The notes under the pieces: model-generated
What the model was told of the DNA's origin: nothing
Seen by the model: only the letters and a program-made list of their open reading frames with translations
The model's database searches: none
NCBI RefSeq assembly: GCF_018257515.1
Contig: NZ_JAERJR010000001.1
Span: forward strand, 248,001 to 312,000
Direction of reading: 5' to 3'
Source: Tatumella sp. JGM118
Lineage (GTDB): Bacteria > Pseudomonadota > Gammaproteobacteria > Enterobacterales > Enterobacteriaceae
DNA length: 64,000 bases
Part shown: one piece after another, positions 1-9,000 of the stretch
Numbering within the stretch: position 1 is the first letter of the stretch
Layout of the letters: each line of letters opens with the position of its first letter
Position numbers and translations under genes: made by a program

Positions 1-1
1 G

Positions 2-352
2 CGGGCAGGCGAAATCACCGGATTCATTAACTCCGGTTGTGCCCGGCAGGTTGTGATGTCGGATGAGGCATTCAAGGAACTGATCGGTCACGAAGATGAT
101 GCACCAAATGTTGTCATTATGTCGGTGGTGGTCGATCCGGTTTATCAGGGGAGGGGATACGCCCGGTTGATGATGGAAGCATTTATCGCCCTGATGAAGG
201 AAAAAGGCAAACAAACGATCCACCTGATGTGTAAAACGCACCATGTGGACTTCTATAAAAAGCTTGGCTATTCCTATATCAAACCTTCTGACTCAGAACA
301 CGGCGGCATGGTGTGGCACGAAATGCTGATGCAACTGCAGTATGACCGATAG
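2..352 (+). CDS. GNAT acetyltransferase, AANAT-like (5' end cut by window edge)
   Basis: The frame is open from base 2 to the stop at 350-352, so the gene starts before the window; an internal ATG at 53 is not the real start. The visible 116 residues cover the acetyl-CoA part of a GNAT fold: a hydrophobic strand (VVIMSVVVDP) followed by the Q-x-G-R-G-Y-A pyrophosphate-binding loop (QGRGYARLMM) and a C-terminal strand-helix ending with HGGMVWHEM. This C-terminus resembles bacterial arylalkylamine N-acetyltransferase-like proteins. Substrate unknown; it probably acetylates a small amine in the cytoplasm. No operon partner is visible downstream. Family sure, substrate not. Confidence 0.8.
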   Translation, partial: RAGEITGFINSGCARQVVMSDEAFKELIGHEDDAPNVVIMSVVVDPVYQGRGYARLMMEAFIALMKEKGKQTIHLMCKTHHVDFYKKLGYSYIKPSDSEHGGMVWHEMLMQLQYDR

Positions 353-804
353 CAGGTACCTGCCTGCTATCGGTGTCCGGGGCCTGAATATTGTGTCCCG
401 GTTATCTGCAGGCCAGTCCCCGTATTACCGGACTATAAATAAATGCCGCTATCTGTCGGTATCAATTATCTCCTGAAAAATGTTGTCTTGATATATCATT
501 ACCAGACAGTGTCATCTGGAAAGACCCGGATACCCTGGCAGTTAATATTCTGCACTGAATGATAGCGAACAGTTATTCTCACTTTTCCCGCCAGGAAAGG
601 ATGAAGAGTCCGTCTGAAAACACAATGGCAAGCCGGACAGGTCAGCCCCGATAATAACTGCAGGCCGACAGAATTGGCTGCATCGTCATTTAAAATGAAC
701 GGCTGTATCTTCGCTGAAAAGTTACTCTTTGCTGTGGTTCTTTGGCCGGTCAAACGTGGTAACGTTTCTGGCTACATAGGCTCATTAAACGAAGAGGTTA
801 TGGT
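353..804. other. Intergenic, no gene seen
   Basis: About 450 bases between the acetyltransferase and the 187-residue protein. Short open frames on both strands lack a ribosome site and family resemblance. An AT-rich patch around 430-505 could hold a promoter, but I see no clear -35/-10 pair. Confidence 0.4.
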
Positions 805-1368
805 ATGTGTCTTAAGGAAAAGTATTTGCCCGTTTATCAGTTCAGCGAGAAACATACGTTGAAAATAACGGCACGGCAGGCGGATATTATGGACGCAGTA
901 TTAAATTTTCGGCTGCGGGATGATTGGTTCTTTCGGTATGCGATAGCGGTTCGTGAGTTACCGCTCCGGTTACTGAAGATGAGAAATACCCGGCCTGCGT
1001 CCTCCCTGCAACCCTTCGGGATGGACAACTTTACGCTGCTGGAGAAAAAGGGTGATCGGGAACTGATATTTGGCCTGGCCGGCAAATTCTGGAAAGCCGA
1101 TTATGGTCAAAGGGTTATCACTAATGGCGCTGATTTTATCGCATTTAGCGAGGCAGGGACTGCAAAGCTCGTGCTGAGCTTTACACTTAATCAACTCAGT
1201 GAAACGAAGTCCCTATTGACGACAGAAACCCGGATATTTTGTCCGGATAAAGATGCACTCCGCAGTTTTACCCCCTACTGGTATCTTATCAGGCCGGTTA
1301 GTGGTCTGATACGACGCAGGATCCTCACAACAATCAGGCGAAATGCTGTCAGGCACATCTCTGATTAA
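805..1368 (+). CDS. Uncharacterised 187-residue protein, SRPBCC-like
   Basis: The product begins with a motif of the type 'Y-x-F-S-E-x-H', then a segment matching the layout of small START/SRPBCC-like proteins of unknown function common in actinobacteria and proteobacteria: a short helix rich in Leu/Arg, 'FTLLEKKGDRELIFGLAGKFW', a glycine-rich strand, then 'LSTETRI' followed by a helix with 'PVSGLIRRRIL'. No signal peptide or membrane span. The ATG at 805 is preceded by GAGGTTATG; a good ribosome site is not obvious. It stands alone, with no identifiable partner. The family resemblance comes from memory of the motif order; function unknown. Confidence 0.65.
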   Translation: MCLKEKYLPVYQFSEKHTLKITARQADIMDAVLNFRLRDDWFFRYAIAVRELPLRLLKMRNTRPASSLQPFGMDNFTLLEKKGDRELIFGLAGKFWKADYGQRVITNGADFIAFSEAGTAKLVLSFTLNQLSETKSLLTTETRIFCPDKDALRSFTPYWYLIRPVSGLIRRRILTTIRRNAVRHISD

Positions 1369-1936
1369 CCGTATGAGTTGACAGAAAGCAAATTTCACAG
1401 GGGCATCTTGTCTCTGAACTCATGGGCGGAGCAGGATTGCGCACGGTAGCAAATATCAGATGACACTAACACCCGCGAATATTGAAAAGAACAGAAGAGA
1501 GCCTTAAAACGGGTGTTGAAGATACGGCTGAAACACCTGCGTGTCAGTGGAAAATTCTTAACACAGCACAGTGGTTAGCCAGTGGTATCATGGTGGATTG
1601 GATTGGTGATATTTTACCGATGCAGCATACAGTCCCGTCGCTGATATAAAACGGCCGGAAGATACTTAGTGTGCTGCTAAAATTTAACGGCGCTATCGAA
1701 AAATGTGCAGTGTTCGCCAGTATCGTGCAGCGGTATTCCGTTATTTTATAACGATTGCCAGGGATAAATAGAGAGTAGCTGACCTGGCAAAGCCGAACCG
1801 TAGTGGGTTAGGGTTTCAGGCAGGGAAGCACAACCCGGATTATGGCTCATTCTGTCAGGATTTTTTTACTTCGCAACGTGTTTAACGGCAAACCTTATTA
1901 TCTTCTGACGTCATATCCATCTTTCTGAGGCTGACA
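1369..1936 (+). pseudogene. Decayed coding debris upstream of the CdiI-like gene
   Basis: No intact gene. Protein-like open stretches occur in different frames: one from 1482 to 1649 (55 codons, containing NTAQWLASGIMVDWIGDI) and another just upstream of 1880 (ending DYGSFCQDFFTSQRV). They have lost start codons and are broken by stops. Position directly before a CdiI-type immunity gene suggests remnants of a polymorphic-toxin C-terminus, but no toxin family could be recognised. Confidence 0.35.
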
Positions 1937-2238
1937 ATGAATAACAATTATAAAAATCTTGGTACGCTTATTCGGTTTTTTTTGGTCAGGATTACGATCT
2001 GTTTGGCGAAACGGTAGAGGACGTACCGGACAGTTATTTACAAATAGAGAACCCAAAAACGGCAATTAACGTTTGTCAGGAGGCGGAAAATTTAATGTCA
2101 TTAAATGATGAAACACTGACAAAGACCTTTGCAATTCTTAGCCAGGGAGAGTGTTTTCCTGAACTCCGGGGTGAAACCGTTCGCACTTTTCTGGAAAAAA
2201 CAAAAAGGCATTTAGCTAACAGGATCCAGTTTCCCTGA
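1937..2238 (+). pseudogene. CdiI-type immunity protein, frameshifted in a T8 run
   Basis: The ATG at 1937 follows a GAGGCTGACA ribosome site and starts MNNNYKNLGTLIR. At the eight-T run 1976-1983 the frame shifts: the original frame stops within about 13 codons, while another continues as GQDYDLFGETVEDV and runs to the TGA at 2236-2238. The joined product (about 100 residues) has the layout of the contact-dependent-growth-inhibition immunity family: an aromatic 'FF-GQD-x-DLFG' near the N-terminus, then an alpha-helical tail. Restoring the frame needs one more T or two fewer. It may be truly broken, phase variable by slippage, or a base-calling error in a homopolymer. Immunity proteins of this kind bind and neutralise a cognate toxin; none is intact here. 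Confidence 0.6.
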
Positions 2239-3182
2239 TTAAAGGATTATCGGAAACATGTCGTTTAATAATCTGCGCTTTTCAATAAGGGCGTAATACA
2301 TTGTCGATCATAACGGGCTATGCGCAGCAAAGTCCTATGTACATGATCAGAAAATTATCCATATCTGCTGAGGGCGGGGAGCAGATGTTGGGCTGCCAGA
2401 CCTGTCTGGAGTGGAGTCCAGCCTGTAATCGCCTGTGCCCGTTAACGTTGCATATATGATTAAGCAGTGTGAGAAAGACGAACAGTTTAGTGAATAGCTC
2501 GCCGCCGAAGTACTGGGGCTTTACTTAATCCGGGAAATAAATAAGTGCCACGGTGGCAGTTTATATTAATCATTTTAAAATTAATTCATAAGAGTTATTA
2601 ACTCGTTTTTTAATGGTGATGAGGATATAAAGTGACTTACCATGATTATTTAACAGGAGTAAGGTATTGGTGATTTTATAAAGTTATGGAATCAGGCTTG
2701 AGTGTCTCTTCTTTACGTCCGGAATATTACGCGGGAAATAAATTTAAAGGAGCCGCAGACGTTGACCCGTAAGAACGTATCTTAGAGATTAGCGATTTGT
2801 CACGCGGTGTATTCCTCCCTATCGGCCCGCCGGGCAGCAAGATTACCGCGATGCCAGAGTCTGCACTCTCTGTATTCATAAAAGCGATTTACTCATTTTG
2901 TCAGTCTTTTTATTAAGTTACCGGCAATGGAAAACCTTTAAATATTATCGAATTAATCACGCAGGGCAGTAAGAGGAATACTTCAATACCTTCCCGGGAG
3001 GCACGCGAATTATCAGCGTCGTGCTATACAGGAAGATGTAAAGGATGCCGGCTATCAGCATGATATCCATAGGCACGGGGTCAAAATGACCTATGACGAA
3101 ATCACCTGTCATTCTCCGGACGGGAATATCACCCACCCGGACAACGGGAAAGACAGCAGTGCAATATAAAGGAATATAAATT
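2239..3182 (+). pseudogene. Decayed effector/immunity-like remnants
   Basis: Nearly 950 bases without an intact gene but with several protein-like pieces in shifting frames: around 2451-2570 (reading through one stop, ending INKCHGGSLY), around 2700-2900 (SSLRPEYYAG, then ISDLSRGVFLPIGPPGSKI after a stop), and about 3006-3169 (ending THPDNGKDSSAI with a TAA at 3167-3169, 13 bases before the next gene). The last piece abuts the Tlde1-like gene as an operon partner would. I could not assign families; the pattern fits a stack of inactivated toxin/immunity cassettes. Confidence 0.4.
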
Positions 3183-3545
3183 ATGACATGGACATACCAT
3201 CAGAGTACCGGCGAGTTATGGCATAAAGGGGAGTTAGTTGGAAAAGGGTATTCCGGCAACCTGACCAACAAGAACAACCCGGATCGACAACACGTAAGAG
3301 GTATGGGACCACTACCGCGCGGAACGTATTATATCGTCGAACATAGCACGTCAAAAGGACCGATGACCATTATCCTCAAAATGACTTCCGGCCAGAGTTT
3401 CGGTCGTTCGGAATTTCGTATTCATGGTGAGCGAAAACCGTCTAAACCGCCTGGCTTCGCGTCGGAAGGCTGTATTATCATGGGGCCGCATGTACGCTCA
3501 AAAATTATTTTTTCGTCTGATCGCACGCTTGAGGTAGTACGATGA
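3183..3545 (+). CDS. Tlde1-like (DUF2778) L,D-transpeptidase-fold effector
   Basis: A 120-residue protein with the signature of the tlde1 domain: FRIHGE (His81) and, 15 residues later, S-E-G-C (Cys97), the His/Cys pair of L,D-transpeptidase-like enzymes. The earlier G-x-LPRG-x-Y-Y motif (residues 42-50) also fits. Known Tlde1 proteins are type VI secretion effectors that cut or exchange D-amino acids in the tetrapeptide stems of peptidoglycan in the target periplasm. No signal peptide, as expected for a T6SS cargo. RBS AAGGAAT lies just upstream of the ATG. The next gene overlaps by 4 bases (ATGA) and looks like its immunity factor. No T6SS structural genes are in the window, so this is an orphan cassette. 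Confidence 0.75.
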   Translation: MTWTYHQSTGELWHKGELVGKGYSGNLTNKNNPDRQHVRGMGPLPRGTYYIVEHSTSKGPMTIILKMTSGQSFGRSEFRIHGERKPSKPPGFASEGCIIMGPHVRSKIIFSSDRTLEVVR

Positions 3546-4006
3546 TCCTACGGGCGGTAATTTTAATCACCTGCGCACTTTCTGCTTCCTGTATGGCGAA
3601 CAGCGAAGTCTGGAACGCGTATATCAGAAAGGTAAGCAACGCCGATCGCTTTACTCTGCGGGAGCTACCCACGCGGGTTAAAAGCATCGGCGATCAGCTG
3701 GACGACGAACACGCCTTACAACTGGCTAACGCTATCGGCCACGCACTTCTCAAAGACCCGGTTAACGTGCTAAAGGCGACAGACGTGATTGAGACGTATC
3801 CGGACGAGCTGCAACAGCGTTTCGGTACGTCTTTGATCTGTGCCATCCCCTTACAAGCCGAAGGAACCGCGGCGCAGATAGAGCGCTATTTTTCGCAGGC
3901 TGAACCAGTGTTAATAAAAGCGGGAGCCACCGCGGCAGCTTGCCTGGAGGATATGCGCGCCATCATGGACGAGTTCCGGCAGGAAGTTGCAAGTACTAAG
4001 AGATAA
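3542..4006 (+). CDS. Putative periplasmic immunity protein for the Tlde1-like effector
   Basis: 154 residues starting with a classic Sec signal peptide (MILRAVILITCALSASCMA, probable cleavage near residue 20; the SASC segment is a poor lipobox), then a mostly alpha-helical mature part. The ATGA overlap with the effector stop couples their translation. Because Tlde1 acts in the periplasm, a secreted partner from the overlapping gene is expected to be its immunity protein (Tldi-type). I do not recognise a named family from sequence; the assignment rests on position, export signal and size. Confidence 0.6.
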   Translation: MILRAVILITCALSASCMANSEVWNAYIRKVSNADRFTLRELPTRVKSIGDQLDDEHALQLANAIGHALLKDPVNVLKATDVIETYPDELQQRFGTSLICAIPLQAEGTAAQIERYFSQAEPVLIKAGATAAACLEDMRAIMDEFRQEVASTKR

Positions 4007-4218
4007 TCGATCACCGGAAAAGAAAACCCCGTGCAGGACACCGGCAGGCGGCTATTTTTAAAAAAGGCAGACGGGGAGTTCCGTCGTAACAATGAAAAAG
4101 GTTACCGCTCTTCAGTGACTCGCTCAGGTTCCTGGCGGGGGCTTTACTTCATGCTGAAGTAAACCCTTAAGCATCCCTGTACCCATTTCTGCCCCTGCCG
4201 GCGCCGGAATAACCCGGC
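4007..4218 (+). other. Short spacer with an orphan open stretch
   Basis: A 47-codon open frame from 4022 to 4162 (containing RRLFLKKADGEF and ending WRGLYFMLK) has no ATG at a sensible place and no ribosome site; it may be the tail of a lost gene. Otherwise nothing seen. Confidence 0.25.
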
Positions 4219-4314
4219 CCCCATAAAATCCACGCAAGCGCGTGGATTTTATGGGGATATTCCGTCTTAATCCGGTTCAGTAAACCCTGATAAGACAGCA
4301 GAACCGAATCAGAC
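4219..4314. repeat. Duplicated ychF 3'-end/terminator, copy A
   Basis: Bases 4223-4314 match 6925-7018 at roughly 90%, including the antisense of the last ychF codon and stop. Copy A carries a perfect 17-bp stem (arms 4219-4235 and 4240-4256, loop AAGC) that would end transcription from either side. The true ychF end is at copy B, so copy A is a displaced duplicate, and the AIPR gene lies between them. Confidence 0.85.
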
Positions 4315-4730
4315 CCTTGATATATACTATTGCGGTGGAGCTGTGCTGTTGTTTTATAATCAGGGTCAGGATGACGATATTCTGAAAACCAGGTAAGGAC
4401 AAAAGATCACGATTACCTGAGTTGTCTATGACATTTGCGATAGGACGTTTAATACCCATAGTAACGGCGATATGGCGTGATAGGTGATTAAAATGGATAA
4501 TGGATAATGGATACATGCGTTAAGTATATTCAATATGTTATTGGCGGCAGAGACTCTGCTATCGTTCATTTGACTACTGCCTTTTCAACTAAGCTTCTGG
4601 GCTATGTTATCAACATTTCCATTTTAATGTTTTTTTACTATTAAAGTATAATGTTCAGTTGTGTATTATTTGTCATTCTTAAATTTAGGTGTATAGTTAA
4701 CTCACTTATTCAAGACTAAAGGTGGTCAAG

Positions 4731-6449
4731 ATGGCAGGGATAAATACGTTTAAAAATTTGAATGTAAAATGTGAGAGGTATTATAATCTTCTTACAAAAA
4801 CGATTCCCATTAAAAAAACATTGACAGAAGAGAAAGTAATCGATAAGCGCAGGATTGGTTTCTATCTTTTTATTTTAGAATCTTTTGGTAGAGGAAAAGA
4901 TATCGTTGATCTTTCACAATGTATTATAGATTCTGATTTCAATGATATTGTTTATGGCGTGGGGCATGATGATCTTGGTATTGATGCTGTCCTGTTTGAT
5001 GACGAAAAGCAGGAAATAAATCTCTTCAACTTTAAATACAGAGGAAAGTTCACTGCAACATCTACGCAAGCCCTTAATGATCCTTTTATAAGCTCGAAGT
5101 ATTTTAACGCAATTGAAACTGAAAATCTGTCTGGTGTTAATGGGAAGGTGAAAGATTCGTTAGAGAAAATCATAGAGTTATTAAATGGGAATAATATATG
5201 GAGAATAACTTTTTATTCGGTAAGCAATGAAAGTAATAACATACGGTTAAACGATCCTCACTTGGATAGATTAAGAGATATATATGATCTTGAAGTGAAG
5301 TCAATATCATTAGATTACATTTCAGATATGATGTCTTTAAGGCCAGAACCAATATGTGCATCAATATTATTCGATTCTAATTGTATTATGCCTTATGTTG
5401 AACATGAGTTGTCATCTTCAAAATCTTATATAGTCAGAATGAAAGCCAGTGAATTAATAAGGATTACTTCCAAAAACTCTTCTTTAAGGGATGATTATAA
5501 TATTGAAGATATAAATCCTTTATCTAAGACCGAATTAGATTATGGGGTTTTATTTGATAACGTTCGTGGTTTTGTCTTGAATTCAAAATATAATGTAAAT
5601 ATAAATAAAACGCTAAAAAATAGCCCGTCAAAGTTATTTATGTATAACAATGGAATTACAATGGTAGCTAAAGAAATTCATTCAGAAGGTATCAATGGTA
5701 ATAGAAAGCAAAAGATGAGGATAAATGACTTTCAGGTTTTGAATGGTGGGCAAACTTTACGAACCATCCATGATTTTAATAAAGAGTCGGAAAAAAATAT
5801 ATCTGATATTCTGAATGAATGTGAAATTCTTGTGAGGATTTTCTCATCTAGCGGTAATGATAATACAATAAATAAGATTGCAGAATATACTAATAGCCAA
5901 AATTCAATATCTACAGCCGATCTAAAATCTTTAAGCTCTGAACAAATAGACATTGAAAATTATTTGTCAAATTATGATATTCTATACTCTAGAAAGAGTG
6001 GCGATATAGGTGATAGTGATAAAAATTATAATTATCAAATCACCATGGAGAAATTTGGTCAGCTTCTATTAGCGATTAAAAAAGGAGAGCCTGATAAATC
6101 ATCAAATCATAAACAATACATTTTTAGTAAATATTATGATGACCTTTTCTTAAATGATTTTGATATTTCTGAATCACTTGAAATTATTAATAGGTATAAA
6201 ATATCAATTGCAGCATATTATAACAGACCAGATGTCATATTTATGGAGCAAAAAATTTATTATTTAGTTTATATGATTAGTAAATACCCATCATGTAATG
6301 TTGATGTTCTGATTAATACCCTTGAGGAAGAAATATCTTCTTTCCGTGAGGGTGATAAGTCTTTATCAGATGCAAGGAAAATGATACAAGTGCGTTTCCG
6401 TGAGGGGCTTGAATCGTCTCTTGAACAAAAAGTTGCAAGCCTTGGGTGA
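4731..6449 (+). CDS. AIPR-family protein (abortive infection / phage resistance)
   Basis: 572 residues from ATG 4731 (GGTGG five bases upstream; a GTG at 4722 is possible). Two hallmarks of the AIPR family are visible: FMYNNGITMVA (about 303-313) and FQVLNGGQT (about 334-342). Near residues 80-103, GIDAV followed by INLFNFKY resembles the core of a PD-(D/E)XK nuclease (Asp, then a beta strand with x-x-K), although the usual Gln/Glu before x-Lys is Asn. AIPR proteins were named for abortive-infection phage resistance; a DNA- or RNA-cutting role is inferred. The gene is markedly AT-rich compared with its neighbours, stands alone, has its own terminator and lies between duplicated ychF ends, all signs of transfer. 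It is intact. Confidence 0.8.
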   Translation: MAGINTFKNLNVKCERYYNLLTKTIPIKKTLTEEKVIDKRRIGFYLFILESFGRGKDIVDLSQCIIDSDFNDIVYGVGHDDLGIDAVLFDDEKQEINLFNFKYRGKFTATSTQALNDPFISSKYFNAIETENLSGVNGKVKDSLEKIIELLNGNNIWRITFYSVSNESNNIRLNDPHLDRLRDIYDLEVKSISLDYISDMMSLRPEPICASILFDSNCIMPYVEHELSSSKSYIVRMKASELIRITSKNSSLRDDYNIEDINPLSKTELDYGVLFDNVRGFVLNSKYNVNINKTLKNSPSKLFMYNNGITMVAKEIHSEGINGNRKQKMRINDFQVLNGGQTLRTIHDFNKESEKNISDILNECEILVRIFSSSGNDNTINKIAEYTNSQNSISTADLKSLSSEQIDIENYLSNYDILYSRKSGDIGDSDKNYNYQITMEKFGQLLLAIKKGEPDKSSNHKQYIFSKYYDDLFLNDFDISESLEIINRYKISIAAYYNRPDVIFMEQKIYYLVYMISKYPSCNVDVLINTLEEEISSFREGDKSLSDARKMIQVRFREGLESSLEQKVASLG

Positions 6450-6460
6450 CATCATTAGAA

Positions 6461-6481
6461 GGGCTTAATTTAATTAAGCCC
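6461..6481 (+). terminator. Hairpin after the AIPR gene
   Basis: An 8-bp inverted repeat (GGGCTTAA / TTAAGCCC, 5-base loop) starts 12 bases after the AIPR stop. No U-run follows, so termination strength is uncertain. Confidence 0.5.
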
Positions 6482-6924
6482 ACTGAATTTAAAATATAAA
6501 AAATAGCAACATTTAGTTTTCTGAATATTATTTTCTACTTATTCTCGTCACTTATTATTTTTTTGGTTACCCGGTAATAACTGACCAGTTTAAATTAAAT
6601 TATAGGCATGTTTTATCATCAACCCTTATATCAGTCTTGTTTTTTTCTTTTTCACCACAGTCCGATATGAACGTTAAATCTGCAAGCAAAGCTCACCCTA
6701 TAATATAGGGTGAGATATAAGCAGTGGTCAGTAGAAAAGGAATAAGTCAAACCATTAGATAATAAAATCTGCTTGAGAAAATGTAATGCCCCGATTTTGT
6801 TATTTTAGTTTTTAATTTTTCAGTCATGAAAAATGATAATTGATCTAAGACTTGTATTGAAAATAACATTATAAGAGAAATTAAGGTTGCTGACGATTCT
6901 GGTTATCATGTGAACCCGGCTCAC
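6482..6924. other. AT-rich intergenic with a 23-bp palindrome
   Basis: No gene. At 6692-6714 an 11-bp perfect inverted repeat (CTCACCCTATA / TATAGGGTGAG) surrounds a single base, too tight for a normal RNA hairpin and more like a protein binding site or the scar of an element end. The rest is AT-rich without coding character. Confidence 0.45.
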
Positions 6925-7018
6925 ATAAAAAAATCCACGCAAGCGCGTGGATTTTATGGGCTGATCCGTCTTAATCCGGGTCAGTAAACCCTGATAAGAC
7001 AGCAGAACCGAATCAGAC
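6925..7018 (-). terminator. ychF terminator and 3' end, copy B
   Basis: The hairpin AAAATCCACGC / GCGTGGATTTT (6930-6940 and 6945-6955) lies downstream of ychF and has A/T runs on both sides. The block through 7018, covering the last sense codon and stop of ychF (7013-7018), recurs at 4223-4314. Confidence 0.75.
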
Positions 7019-8104
7019 GTTAAACAGGAAGTTCATAATATCGCCGTCTTTAACGATATATTCTTTACCTTCTGCACGCATCTTACCGGCTTCTTTCGCA
7101 CCTTGTTCGCCTTTGAAAGCAACAAAGTCATCGAAGGCGATGGTCTGGGCACGGATAAAGCCTTTTTCGAAGTCGGTATGGATTTTACCGGCAGCCTGCG
7201 GAGCCGTGGCACCGACAGGGATGGTCCAGGCACGGACTTCTTTAACACCTGCAGTGAAGTACGTCTGCAGGTTCAGCAGGGAGTAACCGGCACGGATCAC
7301 ACGGTTCAGACCCGGTTCTTCCAGGCCCAGTTCCGCCATAAACTCATCACGGTCAGCATCGTCCAGTTCGGCAATGTCAGATTCGACAGAAGCACAGACC
7401 GGAACGACCACAGAACCTTCCTGAGCGGCGATTTCACGCACCTGGTCCAGGAACGGGTTGTTCTCAAAACCGTCTTCATTGACGTTAGCGATGTACATGG
7501 TTGGCTTCAGGGTCAGGAAGCTCAGGTAACGGATCAGCGCTTTTTCGTCTTCATCCAGCCCCAGGGCACGCAGCATACCGGCATTTTCCAGCTGTGGCAG
7601 GCATTTCTCCAGCACTTCCAGCTCGGCTTTAGCGTCTTTATCGCCGCCTTTGGCTTTTTTCTGTAAACGCTGGATCGCACGTTCACAGGTATCCAGGTCA
7701 GACAGTGCCAGTTCGGTATTGATGACTTCGATATCGTCAGCCGGGCTGACTTTACCGGCAACGTGAATAATGTTGTCGTCTTCAAAACAACGAACCACGT
7801 GACCGATAGCTTCGGTTTCACGGATATTGGTCAGGAACTGGTTACCCAGGCCTTCACCTTTGGAGGCGCCTTTAACCAGACCGGCGATATCGACAAATTC
7901 CATGGTGGTGGCGATAGTGCGCTGAGGTTTTACAATCTCAGCTAATTTGTCCAGACGCGGATCAGGCATGGGAACCACACCGGTGTTCGGTTCAATCGTA
8001 CAAAACGGAAAGTTTGCCGCCTCGATACCCGCTTTGGTCAGCGCATTAAACAGGGTGGATTTGCCCACATTCGGCAAGCCTACGATACCGCATTTAAATC
8101 CCAT
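7013..8104 (-). CDS. ychF: Redox-regulated ATPase YchF (Obg-type)
   Basis: 363 residues, the length of E. coli YchF. N-terminal [14 protein letters not shown] is the P-loop; the G4 motif is NVNE rather than NKxD, the change that makes YchF prefer ATP over GTP. A C-terminal TGS domain ends with [12 protein letters not shown]. YchF binds ribosomes and dampens oxidative-stress responses in E. coli. It follows pth on the same strand (115-base gap), the usual pth-ychF pair. The extreme 3' end is duplicated upstream of the AIPR gene. Confidence 0.97.
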   Translation of the reverse strand: MGFKCGIVGLPNVGKSTLFNALTKAGIEAANFPFCTIEPNTGVVPMPDPRLDKLAEIVKPQRTIATTMEFVDIAGLVKGASKGEGLGNQFLTNIRETEAIGHVVRCFEDDNIIHVAGKVSPADDIEVINTELALSDLDTCERAIQRLQKKAKGGDKDAKAELEVLEKCLPQLENAGMLRALGLDEDEKALIRYLSFLTLKPTMYIANVNEDGFENNPFLDQVREIAAQEGSVVVPVCASVESDIAELDDADRDEFMAELGLEEPGLNRVIRAGYSLLNLQTYFTAGVKEVRAWTIPVGATAPQAAGKIHTDFEKGFIRAQTIAFDDFVAFKGEQGAKEAGKMRAEGKEYIVKDGDIMNFLFNV

Positions 8105-8219
8105 GCTTGAGTTACCTTATAACGTATTGGTGACAGCGCTTGTGACTGCCCCCGGAACAGAAAAAATTTGCCGCATTATACACACAACCGCCCCCGATGG
8201 CGCGGATTTCCGGCGAACC

Positions 8220-8807
8220 TTAGCCGGCTTTAAAAGAGTGCAGCCGGTTCATTGCCTTCAGACGATCTTCCTTCAGCCACACTTCGGTACAGCGTGCCGC
8301 TTCATCGATCGCCTCATCAATCAGTTTTTGTTCACTGGCAGGGGGTTTACCCAGCACAAACCCGGTCACTTTATTCCGGTCACCGGGGTGGCCGATGCCG
8401 ATGCGCAGGCGATGGAAGTCGGCGTTATTGCCCAGTTTGCTGATGATATCTTTCAGACCGTTGTGGCCGCCGTGACCTCCGCCTTGTTTAAACTTCGCCA
8501 CGCCTGGCAGCATATCCATTTCATCGTGCGCCACCAGGATTTCCTGCGGGGCTATCCGATAAAAGGTGGCCATCGCCGCCACGGACTTGCCACTGAGGTT
8601 CATAAAGGTCGTGGGAACCAGTAAGCGGACGTCGTTTCCGGCCAGATTCAGGCGGGCGGTGTAGCCATAAAATTTGGCTTCTTCTTTGAGAGACTGGTTA
8701 TAGCGTCCGGCCAGGAAGTCCACATACCAGGCACCGGCGTTGTGTCGGGTAGCGGCATACTCCGCACCAGGATTCGCCAGACCGACGATCAGTTTAATGC
8801 TGCTCAC
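8220..8807 (-). CDS. pth: Peptidyl-tRNA hydrolase
   Basis: 195 residues. Recycles peptidyl-tRNA that drops off ribosomes by cutting the ester bond. The family motifs are present: VGLANPG near the N-terminus, the catalytic His in [16 protein letters not shown] with the conserved Asp, and [10 protein letters not shown]. Cotranscribed with ychF downstream. Divergent from ychH. Confidence 0.97.
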   Translation of the reverse strand: MSSIKLIVGLANPGAEYAATRHNAGAWYVDFLAGRYNQSLKEEAKFYGYTARLNLAGNDVRLLVPTTFMNLSGKSVAAMATFYRIAPQEILVAHDEMDMLPGVAKFKQGGGHGGHNGLKDIISKLGNNADFHRLRIGIGHPGDRNKVTGFVLGKPPASEQKLIDEAIDEAARCTEVWLKEDRLKAMNRLHSFKAG

Positions 8808-8907
8808 AATCTATACTCTGCCATTATTCCAAACCCCTAGTTTACTGTGTGTCGCGCCGGAGTACAAAGGTCTGTGCCGAAAGCACATAATGTTCATTTT
8901 ATCGCTT

Positions 8908-8929
8908 TTTTGTGATCTGTGTTGCAGTG
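8908..8929. promoter_or_regulatory. Possible CRP site upstream of ychH
   Basis: TGTGATCT is a perfect left half of a CRP site; the right half is weak. Listed because ychH is CRP-dependent in E. coli and the site lies about 80 bases before its start. Confidence 0.3.
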
Positions 8930-9000
8930 TGTCTTAACGTTGTTAATTAAAATTTTATTTAACGGTTCAACGTTTTCCGCAGAAGGATGGGGGAATTGTC

